Shown piece by piece: positions 22,345-31,368 of a DNA stretch of 32,009 nucleotides. The notes under the pieces are model-generated. The model ran no database searches, had not been told where the DNA came from, and saw only the letters and a list, made by a program, of their open reading frames with translations. The translations under genes and the position numbers were made by a program. The DNA is from Streptosporangiaceae bacterium. Its GTDB lineage: Bacteria > Actinomycetota > Actinomycetes > Streptosporangiales > Streptosporangiaceae. Location: the NCBI GenBank assembly GCA_025964695.1, contig JAOPYK010000118.1, forward strand, positions 1-32,009, in the 5' to 3' direction. Positions within the stretch are counted from its first letter, which is position 1. Each line of letters opens with the position of its first letter.

Positions 22345-24762
22345 ATGACCTCACATGCGGGGTCCGGGGTCGCTCCCGGCAAGACAGTGCAGCAGCGAAT
22401 CGCCGAGGAGCTGGGCGTGGGCGAGCGGCAGGTGACGGCCGCCGTCGACCTGCTCGACGGCGGGGCCACCGTGCCGTTCATCGCCCGGTACCGCAAGGAG
22501 GCGACCGGCACGCTCGACGACGCGCAGCTGCGCACGCTCGAGGAGCGCCTGCGTTACCTGCGGGAGCTGGAGGAACGCCGGGCGGCGATCCTGGAGTCGA
22601 TCGGCTCTCAGGGCAAGCTCGACGACACCCTGCAGGCGCAGATCATGGCGGCGGACTCCAAGGCGCGGCTCGAGGACCTCTATCTGCCCTACAAGCCCAA
22701 GCGCCGGACCAAGGCGCAGATCGCCAGGGAGGCGGGGCTCGAGCCGCTCGCCGGCCTGCTGCTGGGCGATCCGGCCCGCGACCCCCACGCGGAGGCCGCC
22801 GCCTTCGTCGACGACGGAAAGGGCGTCGTCGATGTCGCGGCGGCGCTGACGGGAGCGCGCGCGATCCTGGTGGAGCGCTTCGGTGAGGACGGCGACCTCA
22901 TCGGGACGCTGCGGGAGAAGATGTGGTCGCGCGGCCGGCTCACCTCACGCGTACGCGACGGCAAGGAAGAGGCGGGCGCGAAGTTCTCTGACTACTTCGA
23001 GTTCGCCGAGCCCTTCACCAGGCTGCCCTCCCACCGGATCCTCGCGATGTTCCGGGGGGAGAAGGAAGAGATCCTCGATCTCAGCATGGAGCCGGAGTCC
23101 GAGCCCCAGGACGGTCCCGCTCCGAGCGACTACGAGCTCGACATCGCCCGGCGCTTCGCCGTCTCCGACCGGGGCCGGCCGGGCGACCGGTGGCTGATGG
23201 ACACGGTGCGCTGGGCGTGGCGCACCCGGATCCTCCTGCATCTCGGCGTCGATCTGCGCATGCGCCTGTGGCAGGCGGCCGAGGACGAGGGGGTGCGGGT
23301 GTTCGCCGCCAACCTGCGTGACCTGCTGCTCGCCGCACCCGCGGGGACTCGCCCCACCATGGGCCTGGACCCCGGCCTGCGCACCGGGGTGAAGGTCGCG
23401 GTCGTCGACGCCACCGGGAAGGTGGTGGCGACCGAGACCATCTACCCGCACGAGCCCCGGCGGCGCTGGGACGAGTCCATCGCGGTGCTGGAACGGCTCG
23501 CGCGCGCCCATCACGTCGACCTGATCGCCATCGGCAACGGCACCGCCTCCCGGGAGACCGACAAGCTCGCCGCCGATCTGATCAAGCTGCATCCGGATCT
23601 GGGCCTGACCAAGATCGTCGTATCGGAGGCCGGAGCCTCGGTGTACTCCGCCTCCGCCTATGCCTCGCAGGAGCTGCCCGGGCTGGACGTGTCGCTGCGC
23701 GGCGCCGTCTCCATCGCGCGCCGGTTGCAGGATCCCCTGGCCGAGCTCGTCAAGATCGACCCCAAGTCGATCGGCGTCGGCCAGTACCAGCACGACCTCT
23801 CCGAGCTCAAGCTGTCGCGTTCGCTGGACGCGGTGGTCGAGGACTGTGTGAACGGGGTCGGTGTCGACCTCAACACGGCCTCCGCCCCCCTGCTGACCCG
23901 GGTGTCGGGCATCGGGGAGGGGCTCGCGGACAACATCGTGGCGCACCGGGACGCGAACGGGCCGTTCCGCTCCCGGCGCACGCTCAAGGAGGTTCCCCGG
24001 CTGGGCCCGAAGGCCTTCGAGCAGTGCGCCGGCTTCCTGCGCATCCCTGGCGGCGACGATCCGCTGGACGCCTCCAGCGTGCATCCGGAGGCCTATCCGG
24101 TGGTGCGGCGCATCCTGAAGTCCACCGGCGGCGACCTGCGGGCCCTGATCGGTAACGGCGCGGTGCTGCGGTCGCTCAAGCCCCAGGAGTTCGTCGACGA
24201 CACCTTCGGGCTGCCGACGGTCACCGACATCCTTGCGGAGCTCGACAAGCCAGGACGCGACCCCCGTCCGGCGTTCAAGACCGCGACCTTCAAAGAGGGC
24301 GTGGACAAGCTCGCGGACCTGACCCCCGGCATGCTGCTGGAGGGGGTCGTCACCAACGTCGCCGCGTTCGGCGCCTTCGTCGACGTGGGCGTGCACCAGG
24401 ACGGCCTGGTACACGTGTCGGCGATGTCGAAGAACTTCGTTCAGGACCCCCGTGACCTGGTGAAGCCGGGGGACATCGTCAAGGTCAAGGTGGTGTCCGT
24501 GGACATCCCGCGCAAACGGATCTCCTTGACCCTGCGGCTCGACGACGAAGCCGCCGCCGGTGGGCGGCGGGAGGCCGCCGGCCGTGACGGCGCGGACCCC
24601 AAACGCGGAGGCCCCCGCGGGGGACGGCAGCGTCCGGGCCGTGGCGGGCAGGGAGGCCCTGCCGGAGGCGGAGGCGGAGGCGGAGCGCCTGCGGGCGGCG
24701 GAGCGCTCGCCGACGCCTTGCGGCGGGCCGGCCTGGACAAGGGTCTGGGCGGATCTCGCTGA
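22345..24762 (+). CDS. tex: Tex family RNA-binding transcription accessory protein
   Basis: An 805-residue protein of the Tex/Spt6-like family that binds nucleic acid and affects transcription. Domains in order are the N-terminal helical Tex region ([37 protein letters not shown]), a YqgF/RNase H-like domain from about residue 337 ([18 protein letters not shown]), a helix-hairpin-helix region at about 510-570 ([15 protein letters not shown]), and an S1 RNA-binding domain from about 657 ([20 protein letters not shown]). The last 60-70 residues are a glycine/arginine-rich low-complexity tail ending [12 protein letters not shown] 22345 fits the family start; a longer frame upstream is not supported. 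It converges on the coiled-coil gene across a strong hairpin. Confidence 0.95.
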   Translation: MTSHAGSGVAPGKTVQQRIAEELGVGERQVTAAVDLLDGGATVPFIARYRKEATGTLDDAQLRTLEERLRYLRELEERRAAILESIGSQGKLDDTLQAQIMAADSKARLEDLYLPYKPKRRTKAQIAREAGLEPLAGLLLGDPARDPHAEAAAFVDDGKGVVDVAAALTGARAILVERFGEDGDLIGTLREKMWSRGRLTSRVRDGKEEAGAKFSDYFEFAEPFTRLPSHRILAMFRGEKEEILDLSMEPESEPQDGPAPSDYELDIARRFAVSDRGRPGDRWLMDTVRWAWRTRILLHLGVDLRMRLWQAAEDEGVRVFAANLRDLLLAAPAGTRPTMGLDPGLRTGVKVAVVDATGKVVATETIYPHEPRRRWDESIAVLERLARAHHVDLIAIGNGTASRETDKLAADLIKLHPDLGLTKIVVSEAGASVYSASAYASQELPGLDVSLRGAVSIARRLQDPLAELVKIDPKSIGVGQYQHDLSELKLSRSLDAVVEDCVNGVGVDLNTASAPLLTRVSGIGEGLADNIVAHRDANGPFRSRRTLKEVPRLGPKAFEQCAGFLRIPGGDDPLDASSVHPEAYPVVRRILKSTGGDLRALIGNGAVLRSLKPQEFVDDTFGLPTVTDILAELDKPGRDPRPAFKTATFKEGVDKLADLTPGMLLEGVVTNVAAFGAFVDVGVHQDGLVHVSAMSKNFVQDPRDLVKPGDIVKVKVVSVDIPRKRISLTLRLDDEAAAGGRREAAGRDGADPKRGGPRGGRQRPGRGGQGGPAGGGGGGGAPAGGGALADALRRAGLDKGLGGSR

Positions 24763-24769
24763 CCGGTGG

Positions 24770-24802
24770 CCCGGCCCGTGGGTGATCCGCCCACGGGCCG
24801 GG
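24770..24802. terminator. Bidirectional terminator between tex and the coiled-coil gene
   Basis: CCCGGCCCGTGGG (24770-24782) and CCCACGGGCCGGG (24790-24802) form a perfect 13-base stem with a 7-base loop. It starts 8 bases after the tex stop and ends 4 bases before the stop of the opposing gene, so it serves both. Confidence 0.8.
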
Positions 24803-24805
24803 CGG

Positions 24806-27800
24806 TCAGTCCTCCGCAGGTACGGATCCCTGCGGGGAGATGAGCCGCAGGGACGGGCCCGTCGCCGCCGACCGCGCGAACAGGCCGGGGCGCAGGACCG
24901 CGATGAGGTTCCGCTCCGCGTCCTCGTCCGTTCCGCCGGCCGGCCGGGATCGCCGCAGTGCCCGCGCGTAGGAGTCCCGGTAACGGCCCTCCCACAGCCC
25001 GCCGTCCCGGAGCCGCTCCACCTCCGCCCGGACCGCGGACAGCCAGGCTGATTCGTCCTCGCCCCACCGCGCCGCCACCGTCTCGACCGCCTCGTCCTCG
25101 GCCTGGAAATCGCCGGGCCGTTCGGTGCGGTGTTCAGCGGGCTGTCCGTCGGGCTGTCCGGTGGGCTGTTCGGTGGGCTGTTCGGCAGGGTGTCCGGTGA
25201 GGTGTTCGGTGAGGTGTTCGGTGAGGTGCAGGACGCCGAGGGCCCGCAGATGGTCCTCGTCGTGGTGGGAGACGGCAGGCTGCTCCGGCCGCCCGTGCGG
25301 GTCGCCGACCAGGATCCAGCGGCGGGCCCGTATCGCGCCGACGAGGAACTCACCGTCGGTGACCTGATCCGCGTCGTCCACGATCAGCACGTCGAAGCCG
25401 TCGATCCGGCCGAGCGGCCCGGCGGCGATGTCGAGCGGCGCCCCGCAGAACAGCGCGGCGGTGCCGAGCAGAACCTCCGTCAGCTCTGCGCCGGCCTCGC
25501 CGGTGCCCGGGGGGTCCTGCGCGAGTTGGAGGTAGCCGGACAGCTGCTCGATCCTGGCCATCGCGCGATCACGATGGCCGACGAGGACCTCGTCCGGAGC
25601 GGTGGACGGATCTTCGCCGCAGATATCCTGCACATGCCGGCGCGAACCGAGCTCAGAGTCGGCCACCTGCTGGAGCTCCACCGGACCCTCCGCGAGCGCG
25701 GCGGCCTCCTGTTCGCGGAGCAGTTCCAGCCGCTCCTCGGACTCGGTCAGCCTCCTGGCCGCCGCCCGCTCCTGCTGCTGGGCCCGCTCCACTGCGGTGG
25801 CCGCCTGCTCTTCGGCAAGGCGGGCCTCGGTGAGCCGTTCCTCGCCGCGCCGGCCGAGCTCGCGGGCATTGTGCGCCGCGGCCGCCGCCTGTTCGGCCTG
25901 CTCGGCCGCCTCGGCCGCGGTCCGGACGTGTTCGTCGAGGCCGGACCGCACGGTCTCGATCTCCGCCGTCAGCTGGACGACCTCTTCGGCCAGGCGCTCC
26001 TGCGCGTCCCGCAGCGTCATCAGCTCCGTCCCGCCGTTGGCGACGAAGGAGGCCAGCCGGGCGTGCTGCGCCTCGGCCCGGTCCAGAGCCTCCTTGGCCT
26101 GGCGGGCGCGGATCGCCGCCTCGTCGGCCTCCCGCTTGAGGTCGCCGACCTGGCGCCGGAGCTCCTGGTGCTCCGCGGTCGGGCGCATCCGCTGGCTGAG
26201 GCTCTTTCCCCGCTTCTGGGCCGCCCGTGCCGATTCCGCGGCCGCCAGCCGGTAGTAGCTCATGTGCCCGTCGGCTGCGGCGTCCGCTTCGGCCCCGTAC
26301 AGCCGCTCGGCGTCGGCGGCCGACTGCGGCAAGGACTCCTTCGCCCGCGTCAGCTCCTCCATCAGGGACTTCTCTCGATCCCGGGCGGCCTGTAGCTCCT
26401 GGCGGCCGGTGCCGGCCCGTTCCTCCAGCGCGGTGCAGCGCGCGCGGGCCTCCTGGGCCGCGCGGCCACGTTCGTCCGCGACCTGGGCCGCGGCGTCGGC
26501 GACCTCCTGGAGCCCGGTGTGCTCGGCCCGCAGCACCATCGCCTCGGCCGCCGCCCGCCGGTGGCCGCCGGCGAGCCGGTCGTGGTCCTCCCGCGCGGCG
26601 GCGATCGCCTGCCCCGCCGCGGCGACCATGGCCCGCCGTTCGCCCACCCCGGCCTCGCCCTCGGCCACCCGGGCGGCGCTCTCCTCGCCGCGCCGCTCCT
26701 GCTCGGCCCGTACGTCGGCGAGTGCGGCCCGGTCCCGTGGCCACTGCTCGAGCCACATCAGGTCACGTTGCAGCCGTCGCAGCTCGGCCTTCCACGCCCG
26801 CAGATACGCGGTCCCGGCGGCACGGATCGTACCGGTGTGGGGCGCGCTCTCCCCGGCCCCGGGCTCCGCGCCCGGATGAGGGCCGGCCTGCACGGCGAAG
26901 ATCTCCGACTCGTCGCCCAGGCTCTCCATGACGGAGCCGACGGCGGAGGTGGGCGCCATCAGCAGGGTCCGCGCGCCGTCGGCCGCGAGCCGCTTAACGA
27001 TCTCGGCGATGACCGCCGTCCGCTCGGGGCCGCGCGGCGCCTGGACGAGCAGGGCATGAGGTGTGTGCACGGCCGCCTCGGCCGCGGCGAGCCGGTCACC
27101 TTCCCGCTGACCGGTCTCAGCGGCCAGAGCCGCCGGATCCACCATCAGCCGGGCCAGATCCTCCCACCGTCCGGCGACGTCGCCGTCTCGCAGAGCGCGC
27201 AGTGCCTGAAGGTACGGCGTCCAGCCGACCGGGCTCCCGGGCCCCGCCCGGCCCGTCTCCCGCAGCCGGCTCTCCAGTAGCTGGTACAGCGCCACCCCCG
27301 GCGCGTACCTCTCCGCGATCCGCGCGCGCAGCGGGTCGGCCCCCACCGCCGAGCCGTCATCCGCCGGGGACTCCGCGACAGCCGGCTCCGCTCCGGATGG
27401 CTCGCCGATCGGCTCCTCGTTCACCGAGTCCGGGGCCTCGCGGGACTCCTCTGCCGGATCCCCCGTCATGGGTTCATCGGCCACAGTGGACTCGGGCGTT
27501 GGAGGCACGACCGCAGCTGTCTCGGGCACAGCGGTCTCGGGTACATCGGTCTCGGGTACAGGGGCCTCGATCGCAGGGCTCTCGATCGCAGGGCTCTCGG
27601 GCACGGGAGATCTGGCCGCACGCGGCTCCGCCACGGCCGGCGGGTCGGCCGGGGTGGATTCCGGCGGGGCCGCCTCTGTCCCGAGTGGCTCCGGCAGGGT
27701 GGACCCCGCCAGGAGGGAGCCCGTCGAGGACGGCTCCGCCCGAGTCGCCTGCGTCAGCGGCTCCGTTACGGTCGCCTCCGCTCCGGTCGCCTCCGCTCCG

Positions 27801-28099
27801 GTCGCCTCCGTCACGGTCGGCTGTGTCAGCACTTCCCGCAGAATGGCCTCTGGCAGCGGTTCCCGCAGAGTGGCCTCTGGCGACGTGCCGGTCAGAGGGG
27901 GTTCCGGCAACGGCTGCGTCAGAACCGGCTCTGGCAACGGCTCCGTTCCGGTCGGCCGTGCCGGCGGTTCCGTCAAGGTCGATTCCGGCGTCCGCGGCTC
28001 CGCGACCTGCGAATCGGTTGCCGGTGGGGAGGGAACGGGTGGCAGCCGCCGGTCGCCGCTCGGTTCGTCCGGCACTGTCGAATCCTCCGCTGTCCGCAT
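24806..28099 (-). CDS. Large coiled-coil protein with a degenerate superfamily-1-helicase-like core
   Basis: A 1097-residue cytoplasmic protein. Residues 1-255 are a disordered Pro/Glu/Thr/Ala-rich tail with short repeats. Residues 256-345 look globular (RARIAERYAPGVALYQLLES). Around 346-400 the context is that of helicase motif I, HALLVQAPRGPERTAVIAEI, but the P-loop lysine is missing. A long charged, alanine-rich coiled coil fills about 430-805. Then FDVLIVDDADQVTDGEF (902-918) and RRWILVGDPHG (927-936) copy motifs II and III of Upf1-like helicases with D-D for D-E and no GDxxQLxP glutamine. The second RecA domain is absent; a repeat-rich stretch (960-993) and a short helical end follow. 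It is probably not an active helicase. ATG 28099 follows GAGGGGAA. Confidence 0.75.
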   Translation of the reverse strand: MRTAEDSTVPDEPSGDRRLPPVPSPPATDSQVAEPRTPESTLTEPPARPTGTEPLPEPVLTQPLPEPPLTGTSPEATLREPLPEAILREVLTQPTVTEATGAEATGAEATVTEPLTQATRAEPSSTGSLLAGSTLPEPLGTEAAPPESTPADPPAVAEPRAARSPVPESPAIESPAIEAPVPETDVPETAVPETAAVVPPTPESTVADEPMTGDPAEESREAPDSVNEEPIGEPSGAEPAVAESPADDGSAVGADPLRARIAERYAPGVALYQLLESRLRETGRAGPGSPVGWTPYLQALRALRDGDVAGRWEDLARLMVDPAALAAETGQREGDRLAAAEAAVHTPHALLVQAPRGPERTAVIAEIVKRLAADGARTLLMAPTSAVGSVMESLGDESEIFAVQAGPHPGAEPGAGESAPHTGTIRAAGTAYLRAWKAELRRLQRDLMWLEQWPRDRAALADVRAEQERRGEESAARVAEGEAGVGERRAMVAAAGQAIAAAREDHDRLAGGHRRAAAEAMVLRAEHTGLQEVADAAAQVADERGRAAQEARARCTALEERAGTGRQELQAARDREKSLMEELTRAKESLPQSAADAERLYGAEADAAADGHMSYYRLAAAESARAAQKRGKSLSQRMRPTAEHQELRRQVGDLKREADEAAIRARQAKEALDRAEAQHARLASFVANGGTELMTLRDAQERLAEEVVQLTAEIETVRSGLDEHVRTAAEAAEQAEQAAAAAHNARELGRRGEERLTEARLAEEQAATAVERAQQQERAAARRLTESEERLELLREQEAAALAEGPVELQQVADSELGSRRHVQDICGEDPSTAPDEVLVGHRDRAMARIEQLSGYLQLAQDPPGTGEAGAELTEVLLGTAALFCGAPLDIAAGPLGRIDGFDVLIVDDADQVTDGEFLVGAIRARRWILVGDPHGRPEQPAVSHHDEDHLRALGVLHLTEHLTEHLTGHPAEQPTEQPTGQPDGQPAEHRTERPGDFQAEDEAVETVAARWGEDESAWLSAVRAEVERLRDGGLWEGRYRDSYARALRRSRPAGGTDEDAERNLIAVLRPGLFARSAATGPSLRLISPQGSVPAED
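25128..25228 (-). repeat. Short tandem repeats in the coiled-coil gene (C-terminal part)
   Basis: Units of 12 bases (GGTGAGGTGTTC type on the plus strand) encode repeats such as TEHLTEHL, AEQPTEQP and TGQPDGQP (residues about 960-993). They lie between the motif III-like segment and the C-terminal helices and are a likely site of length variation. Confidence 0.75.
27771..27815 (-). repeat. Three 15-base tandem units in the coiled-coil gene (N-terminal tail)
   Basis: GTCGCCTCCGCTCCG is repeated at 27771-27785 and 27786-27800, with a third diverged unit at 27801-27815. They encode T/A-E-A-T-G repeats in the disordered tail and keep the frame. Confidence 0.8.
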
Positions 28100-28610
28100 G
28101 ATTCCCCTCGCTCGTCTTCTGTCGGTTCCAGTCTCCCTTCCCCACAGGACAAACGTCTCACTTCGACTCAGGATCTCCCTGGCCATTACCCATCATCCGG
28201 CAGGTGAGCGGCGGAGCACGACGCGGTGCGCGTGCGACTCACACTGCGCCCAGCGGGTCCCGGGCCTCGACACGGTGACCGACCACACCGTGGAGTCCGG
28301 ACCGGTCGAAGGCCGGGGCGATCACATTAAAACGATCAAGGACTCGGTCGGCTCAGCCAGGCGGCGAAGTCCACTTCCGCAGCGGCTCGATCTGCTCGGC
28401 GAGCGGGCCAGAAGCGAGCTACGCCGGCGGCATCGGGCTGGCGGTCGCCTTGACCGCGGCCCCGCTGACCCTGCTCAGGCGGCCGGCCTCACCCGAGACC
28501 GTTCGTTTCGAGTGAGCACCGGAACGCCCTCGGTACGGGTCGCCTACCCCCACTTGGGCCGGGCCGTTCTCTCGTGGCCTTCAAGAGGGCGGGGCGGTAT
28601 CGTCCCGGGC
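28100..28610. other. 511-base divergent intergenic region before the kinase gene
   Basis: No supported gene. The long plus-strand open frame that crosses it is a by-product of GC-rich codons in the opposing gene. A short frame near 28357-28515 ends GGIGLAVALTAAPLTLLRR and a stop, faintly like the last helix of a membrane protein, but has no start and is too short to assign. TATCGT at 28598-28603 is a possible -10 for the kinase gene, which would make its mRNA nearly leaderless. Confidence 0.4.
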
Positions 28611-30194
28611 ATGTCACAGCCGGGTGTGCGAGTGCTTGGCGGGCGCTACCAGATCCTGGACCGGCTGGGTCGCGGCGGGATGGGCGCCGTCTGGCGGGCG
28701 CGCGACGAACTCCTTGCGCGTGACGTCGCCGTCAAGGAGATCCTGTTGCCGCAGGGGCTGGACGAGGAGCAACTCGCCGTCACCCGCGGGCGGGCGCTTC
28801 GCGAGGCCCGTGCCGCGGCGCAGGTCCGCCATCCCGCGGTCGTCACGATCCACGACGTGGTCATCGAGGATGGTCATCCCTGGATCGTGATGGACTACGT
28901 TCGGGCGCGCTCGCTGGACGATCATCTGCGGGACGTCGGCGCGCTCTCGGTCGCCGAGACCGCCCGCATCGGCGAGGCGCTGATCGGTGCGCTCGAGGCC
29001 ATCCACGACCACGGGATCGTCCATCGCGACATCAAGCCCGCCAATATCCTGCTGAGCGGTGACAGGCAGGTCGTGCTGACGGACTTCGGGATAGCCACGA
29101 TCGAGGGCGACGTTCGTTTCACCGCCTCGGGTCTGCTGATCGGGACTCCGGGCTACATGGCTCCGGAGCGGCTGGCGGGCCGGGCGGCCAGGCCGCCTTC
29201 CGACCTGTGGTCGCTGGGCGCCGTGCTGTACACCGCGGTCGAAGGTCACTCCCCGTACGAGGGGAGTACGCCGATGATGATCGCGTCGGCCGTGCTGACC
29301 GGGGATCCGGTGCCGCCACGGCGGTCTGGGGCGCTCGGCCCGGTGATCACTGGGTTGCTCGCCCGGGATCCCGCCGATCGCATGGACGCCCGGACCGCGG
29401 CCGACCGTCTCGCGGCCCTCGTGAGAGATCCTGACCGACCGGCCGGATCGCGGTCCCAGCCTCCGCACCCGGGCGATCGGACCCGGCGGGACCCACCCGG
29501 TGAGGTCAGCGCGTCCGCGTCCGCGCCCGCGACCCGGCCGGTCGAGGCATCGAGCGAGAAGGAGATCGGGCGGGTCCCCGACTGGCTCAGCGGACCCACG
29601 TCCGGCTTCGCCTCCGGCGCGGAACTCGCCGGACGGGCGGCCTCATGGCAGGCGTCCGTGCTCCGGTCGGCTCGGATCGCGGCGACGGTGACGGTAGCCA
29701 TCGCCCTCGTCGGGATCGTGACGTGGATCGTGAGCTCGGTTCCCTCCGGCGGTATCGGTGGAGCGACCGGCTTGACCGTAGATCCCTGCGCCCTGCTCAC
29801 TACGGCTCAGCTCCGCACGCTCGCACCGGGCATGCAGAAGACGCCCAGCCTGGACAGCGCCGAGTGTGCGTGGAAAGGAGCGGCCGGCAGCGCGGCGCTG
29901 ACGATCCGCCTGGAGAGCTTCACCAAGGACGAGCAGGCCACCACGGCTCTCCGCGACCTCCAGACCCGGGCATCTCCGGAGAGTCAGCCGACCCTCGGTA
30001 TCGGGAACGAAGCGTATTCGTACGATCAGCAACGAACCGGCCAGGTCGGCAACACGAGGATCGGCCAGATGGAGGTGTTGTTCCGGCGTAACAGGAACGT
30101 CGTGAAACTCGACTATGACGGGCCGAGAGAACAGGAGAACGGCCTCCAGGCCGCCCGGTGGGTCGATGCGGCCCTCAGCCGATCGGGCAGGTAG
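28611..30194 (+). CDS. Receptor-type serine/threonine protein kinase with a DUF3558-like outer domain
   Basis: A 527-residue membrane kinase of the PknB type. The kinase domain has the glycine loop LGRGGMGAVW (19-28), catalytic lysine K42, HRDIKPAN (138-145), DFG (158-160), and APE (184-186); T171, S173 and T179 lie in the activation loop. A proline-rich juxtamembrane stretch leads to one transmembrane helix at about 354-376. The extracytoplasmic part, VDPCALLTTAQLRTL through SAECAWKG, has two cysteines (C393, C419) and resembles the DUF3558 lipoprotein fold rather than PASTA repeats. It probably senses an external signal and phosphorylates cytoplasmic targets; the divergent coiled-coil protein is one possible neighbour target. 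ATG 28611 has no ribosome-binding site. Confidence 0.92.
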   Translation: MSQPGVRVLGGRYQILDRLGRGGMGAVWRARDELLARDVAVKEILLPQGLDEEQLAVTRGRALREARAAAQVRHPAVVTIHDVVIEDGHPWIVMDYVRARSLDDHLRDVGALSVAETARIGEALIGALEAIHDHGIVHRDIKPANILLSGDRQVVLTDFGIATIEGDVRFTASGLLIGTPGYMAPERLAGRAARPPSDLWSLGAVLYTAVEGHSPYEGSTPMMIASAVLTGDPVPPRRSGALGPVITGLLARDPADRMDARTAADRLAALVRDPDRPAGSRSQPPHPGDRTRRDPPGEVSASASAPATRPVEASSEKEIGRVPDWLSGPTSGFASGAELAGRAASWQASVLRSARIAATVTVAIALVGIVTWIVSSVPSGGIGGATGLTVDPCALLTTAQLRTLAPGMQKTPSLDSAECAWKGAAGSAALTIRLESFTKDEQATTALRDLQTRASPESQPTLGIGNEAYSYDQQRTGQVGNTRIGQMEVLFRRNRNVVKLDYDGPREQENGLQAARWVDAALSRSGR

Positions 30195-30260
30195 CCCGCG
30201 TCGCGCCGGGGAACGCGATCAGATCGTCATCGGACTCGTCGCCAGCGCCGACGGCCGAAG

Positions 30261-30419
30261 CTGGATTGGCCGCCGCCCGAACCGCATCCGCCCAAGCCCA
30301 CCCGGCTCGGCGAGGTGGTCTGGCTTGAGGGCGTGGACGAGCTCGATGGCGACCGCCTCGGCGAACACGAGCTGAGCCTCGCCATGAAATCCGGCTTCGC
30401 GGCCGCAGGAGACGAGTGA
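30261..30419 (+). other. Possible gene-end remnant
   Basis: A plus-strand frame reads RLGEVVWLEGVDELDGD and LGEHELSLAMKSGFAAAGDE, then TGA at 30417-30419. Its composition is that of real protein, unlike the arginine-rich chance frames around it. There is no start codon with a ribosome-binding site, and upstream the frame becomes arginine-rich. It may be the last part of a lost gene; the family is not recognised. Confidence 0.3.
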
Positions 30420-30449
30420 ACGCCTCCCGCCCTCAGGATCCGGGCGCGG

Positions 30450-31187
30450 TCATCTCTCCACCAGCGTCAGCGCGAAGGCGTAGCGGGTGGCGCGGTAGAG
30501 ATGGGTGCCGTACTCGACGGCGCGGCCTCCATCGTCGTACGCGGTGCGGGTCATGGTCAGCAGCGGCACCCCGCGGCGCTCGTCCAGTAGGCGGCCCTCG
30601 CCCGCACCGGCGGCGCGCGCCCCGATGGTCTGGTGGGCGATCCGCAGATTGACGCCGGTCGCGCGGAGGGTCTCGTACAGCCCGCGCTCGCTCAGCACGT
30701 CCGCGGTGACGTCGATGAGCCCGGCGGGCAGGTAGTTGGTCATCAGGGCCAACGGCTCCGAGCCGGTCAGCCGCAGCCGCCGCAGTCGTACGACCTCGGT
30801 GGCCGGGGTCAGCCCGAGTGCCTTGCCCGCCTCATCGCCCGCGGGCACCAGACCGAACTCCAGCACCCGGGTGCGCGGCTCCCGCCCGGCGGCCTCCAGA
30901 TCGTCGTACAGGCTGGTCAGCTCGATGGAGCGGCGCACCTGGGCCTGGACGACCTGGGTCCCGACACCGCGCTTGCGCACCAGCAGCCCCTTGTCGACCA
31001 GATGCTGGATCGCCTGACGCACGGTGGGCCGCGACAGCCCGCAGCGATCGGCCAGCCGCACCTCGTTCTCCAACCGCGAACCAGCGGGTAGGTCTCCCTC
31101 GCGGATGGCGGCCTCCAGCTGCTGGGACACCTGGAAATACAGCGGAATCGGGCTGTTCCGGTCGACGGTCACCACGGGGAGTTGCAC
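30450..31187 (-). CDS. GntR family regulator, HutC/UTRA type
   Basis: A 245-residue repressor. The N-terminal winged helix is IPLYFQVSQQLEAAIREG, GSRLENEVRLADRCGLSRPT and VRQAIQHLVDKGLL. The C-terminal UTRA ligand domain runs from about residue 90 to the end (LALMTNYLPAGLIDV, GVPLLTMTRTAYDDGGRAVE). UTRA proteins bind small metabolites such as sugar phosphates or urocanate. It diverges from an inositol-dehydrogenase-like gene, so an inositol-pathway intermediate is the likeliest effector. GTG 31187 has AAAGGAG four to five bases upstream. Confidence 0.92.
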   Translation of the reverse strand: MQLPVVTVDRNSPIPLYFQVSQQLEAAIREGDLPAGSRLENEVRLADRCGLSRPTVRQAIQHLVDKGLLVRKRGVGTQVVQAQVRRSIELTSLYDDLEAAGREPRTRVLEFGLVPAGDEAGKALGLTPATEVVRLRRLRLTGSEPLALMTNYLPAGLIDVTADVLSERGLYETLRATGVNLRIAHQTIGARAAGAGEGRLLDERRGVPLLTMTRTAYDDGGRAVEYGTHLYRATRYAFALTLVER

Positions 31188-31239
31188 AACGCTCCTTTGT
31201 TTTCGGCCGGGCGTTTTCGGTCAGGGCAGTATCTCATGA

Positions 31240-31283
31240 TGTCAGGACAAACTATTGACAGTGATGGAACGGTCCACGAGACT
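31240..31283 (+). promoter_or_regulatory. Promoter and GntR operator candidate before the inositol-dehydrogenase-like gene
   Basis: TTGACA (31255-31260) is a perfect -35 element, followed after 17 bases by GAGACT (31278-31283) as a modest -10. Immediately upstream, TGTC-AG-GACA (31240-31249) is an inverted repeat of the kind bound by GntR/UTRA regulators. Overlap with the -35 region suggests repression. Confidence 0.45.
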
Positions 31284-31368
31284 CGGGGCCTCGCCGGTAG
31301 CGCTCCGGCAACCTCCCCGTAACGCTGGGGACATACAGGAGACGGACCACGTGAGACGGAGGGGAACC

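Noticed and set aside
25130-26395. Long plus-strand open frame opposite the coiled-coil gene
   Set aside because: Shadow of a gene rich in GCG, GAG and CGG codons; no ribosome-binding site and no motif.
27771-27815. Regularly spaced repeats considered as a CRISPR array
   Set aside because: Units are directly adjacent, with no spacers, and lie inside a coding frame.
28357-28515. Possible membrane-helix remnant before the kinase gene
   Set aside because: Too short and without a start or recognisable family; recorded only as part of the intergenic region.
27468-28610. Upstream extension of the kinase reading frame (serine/glycine-rich repeats)
   Set aside because: It is the mirror of the opposing Pro/Glu/Thr repeats; the kinase domain starts naturally at ATG 28611.
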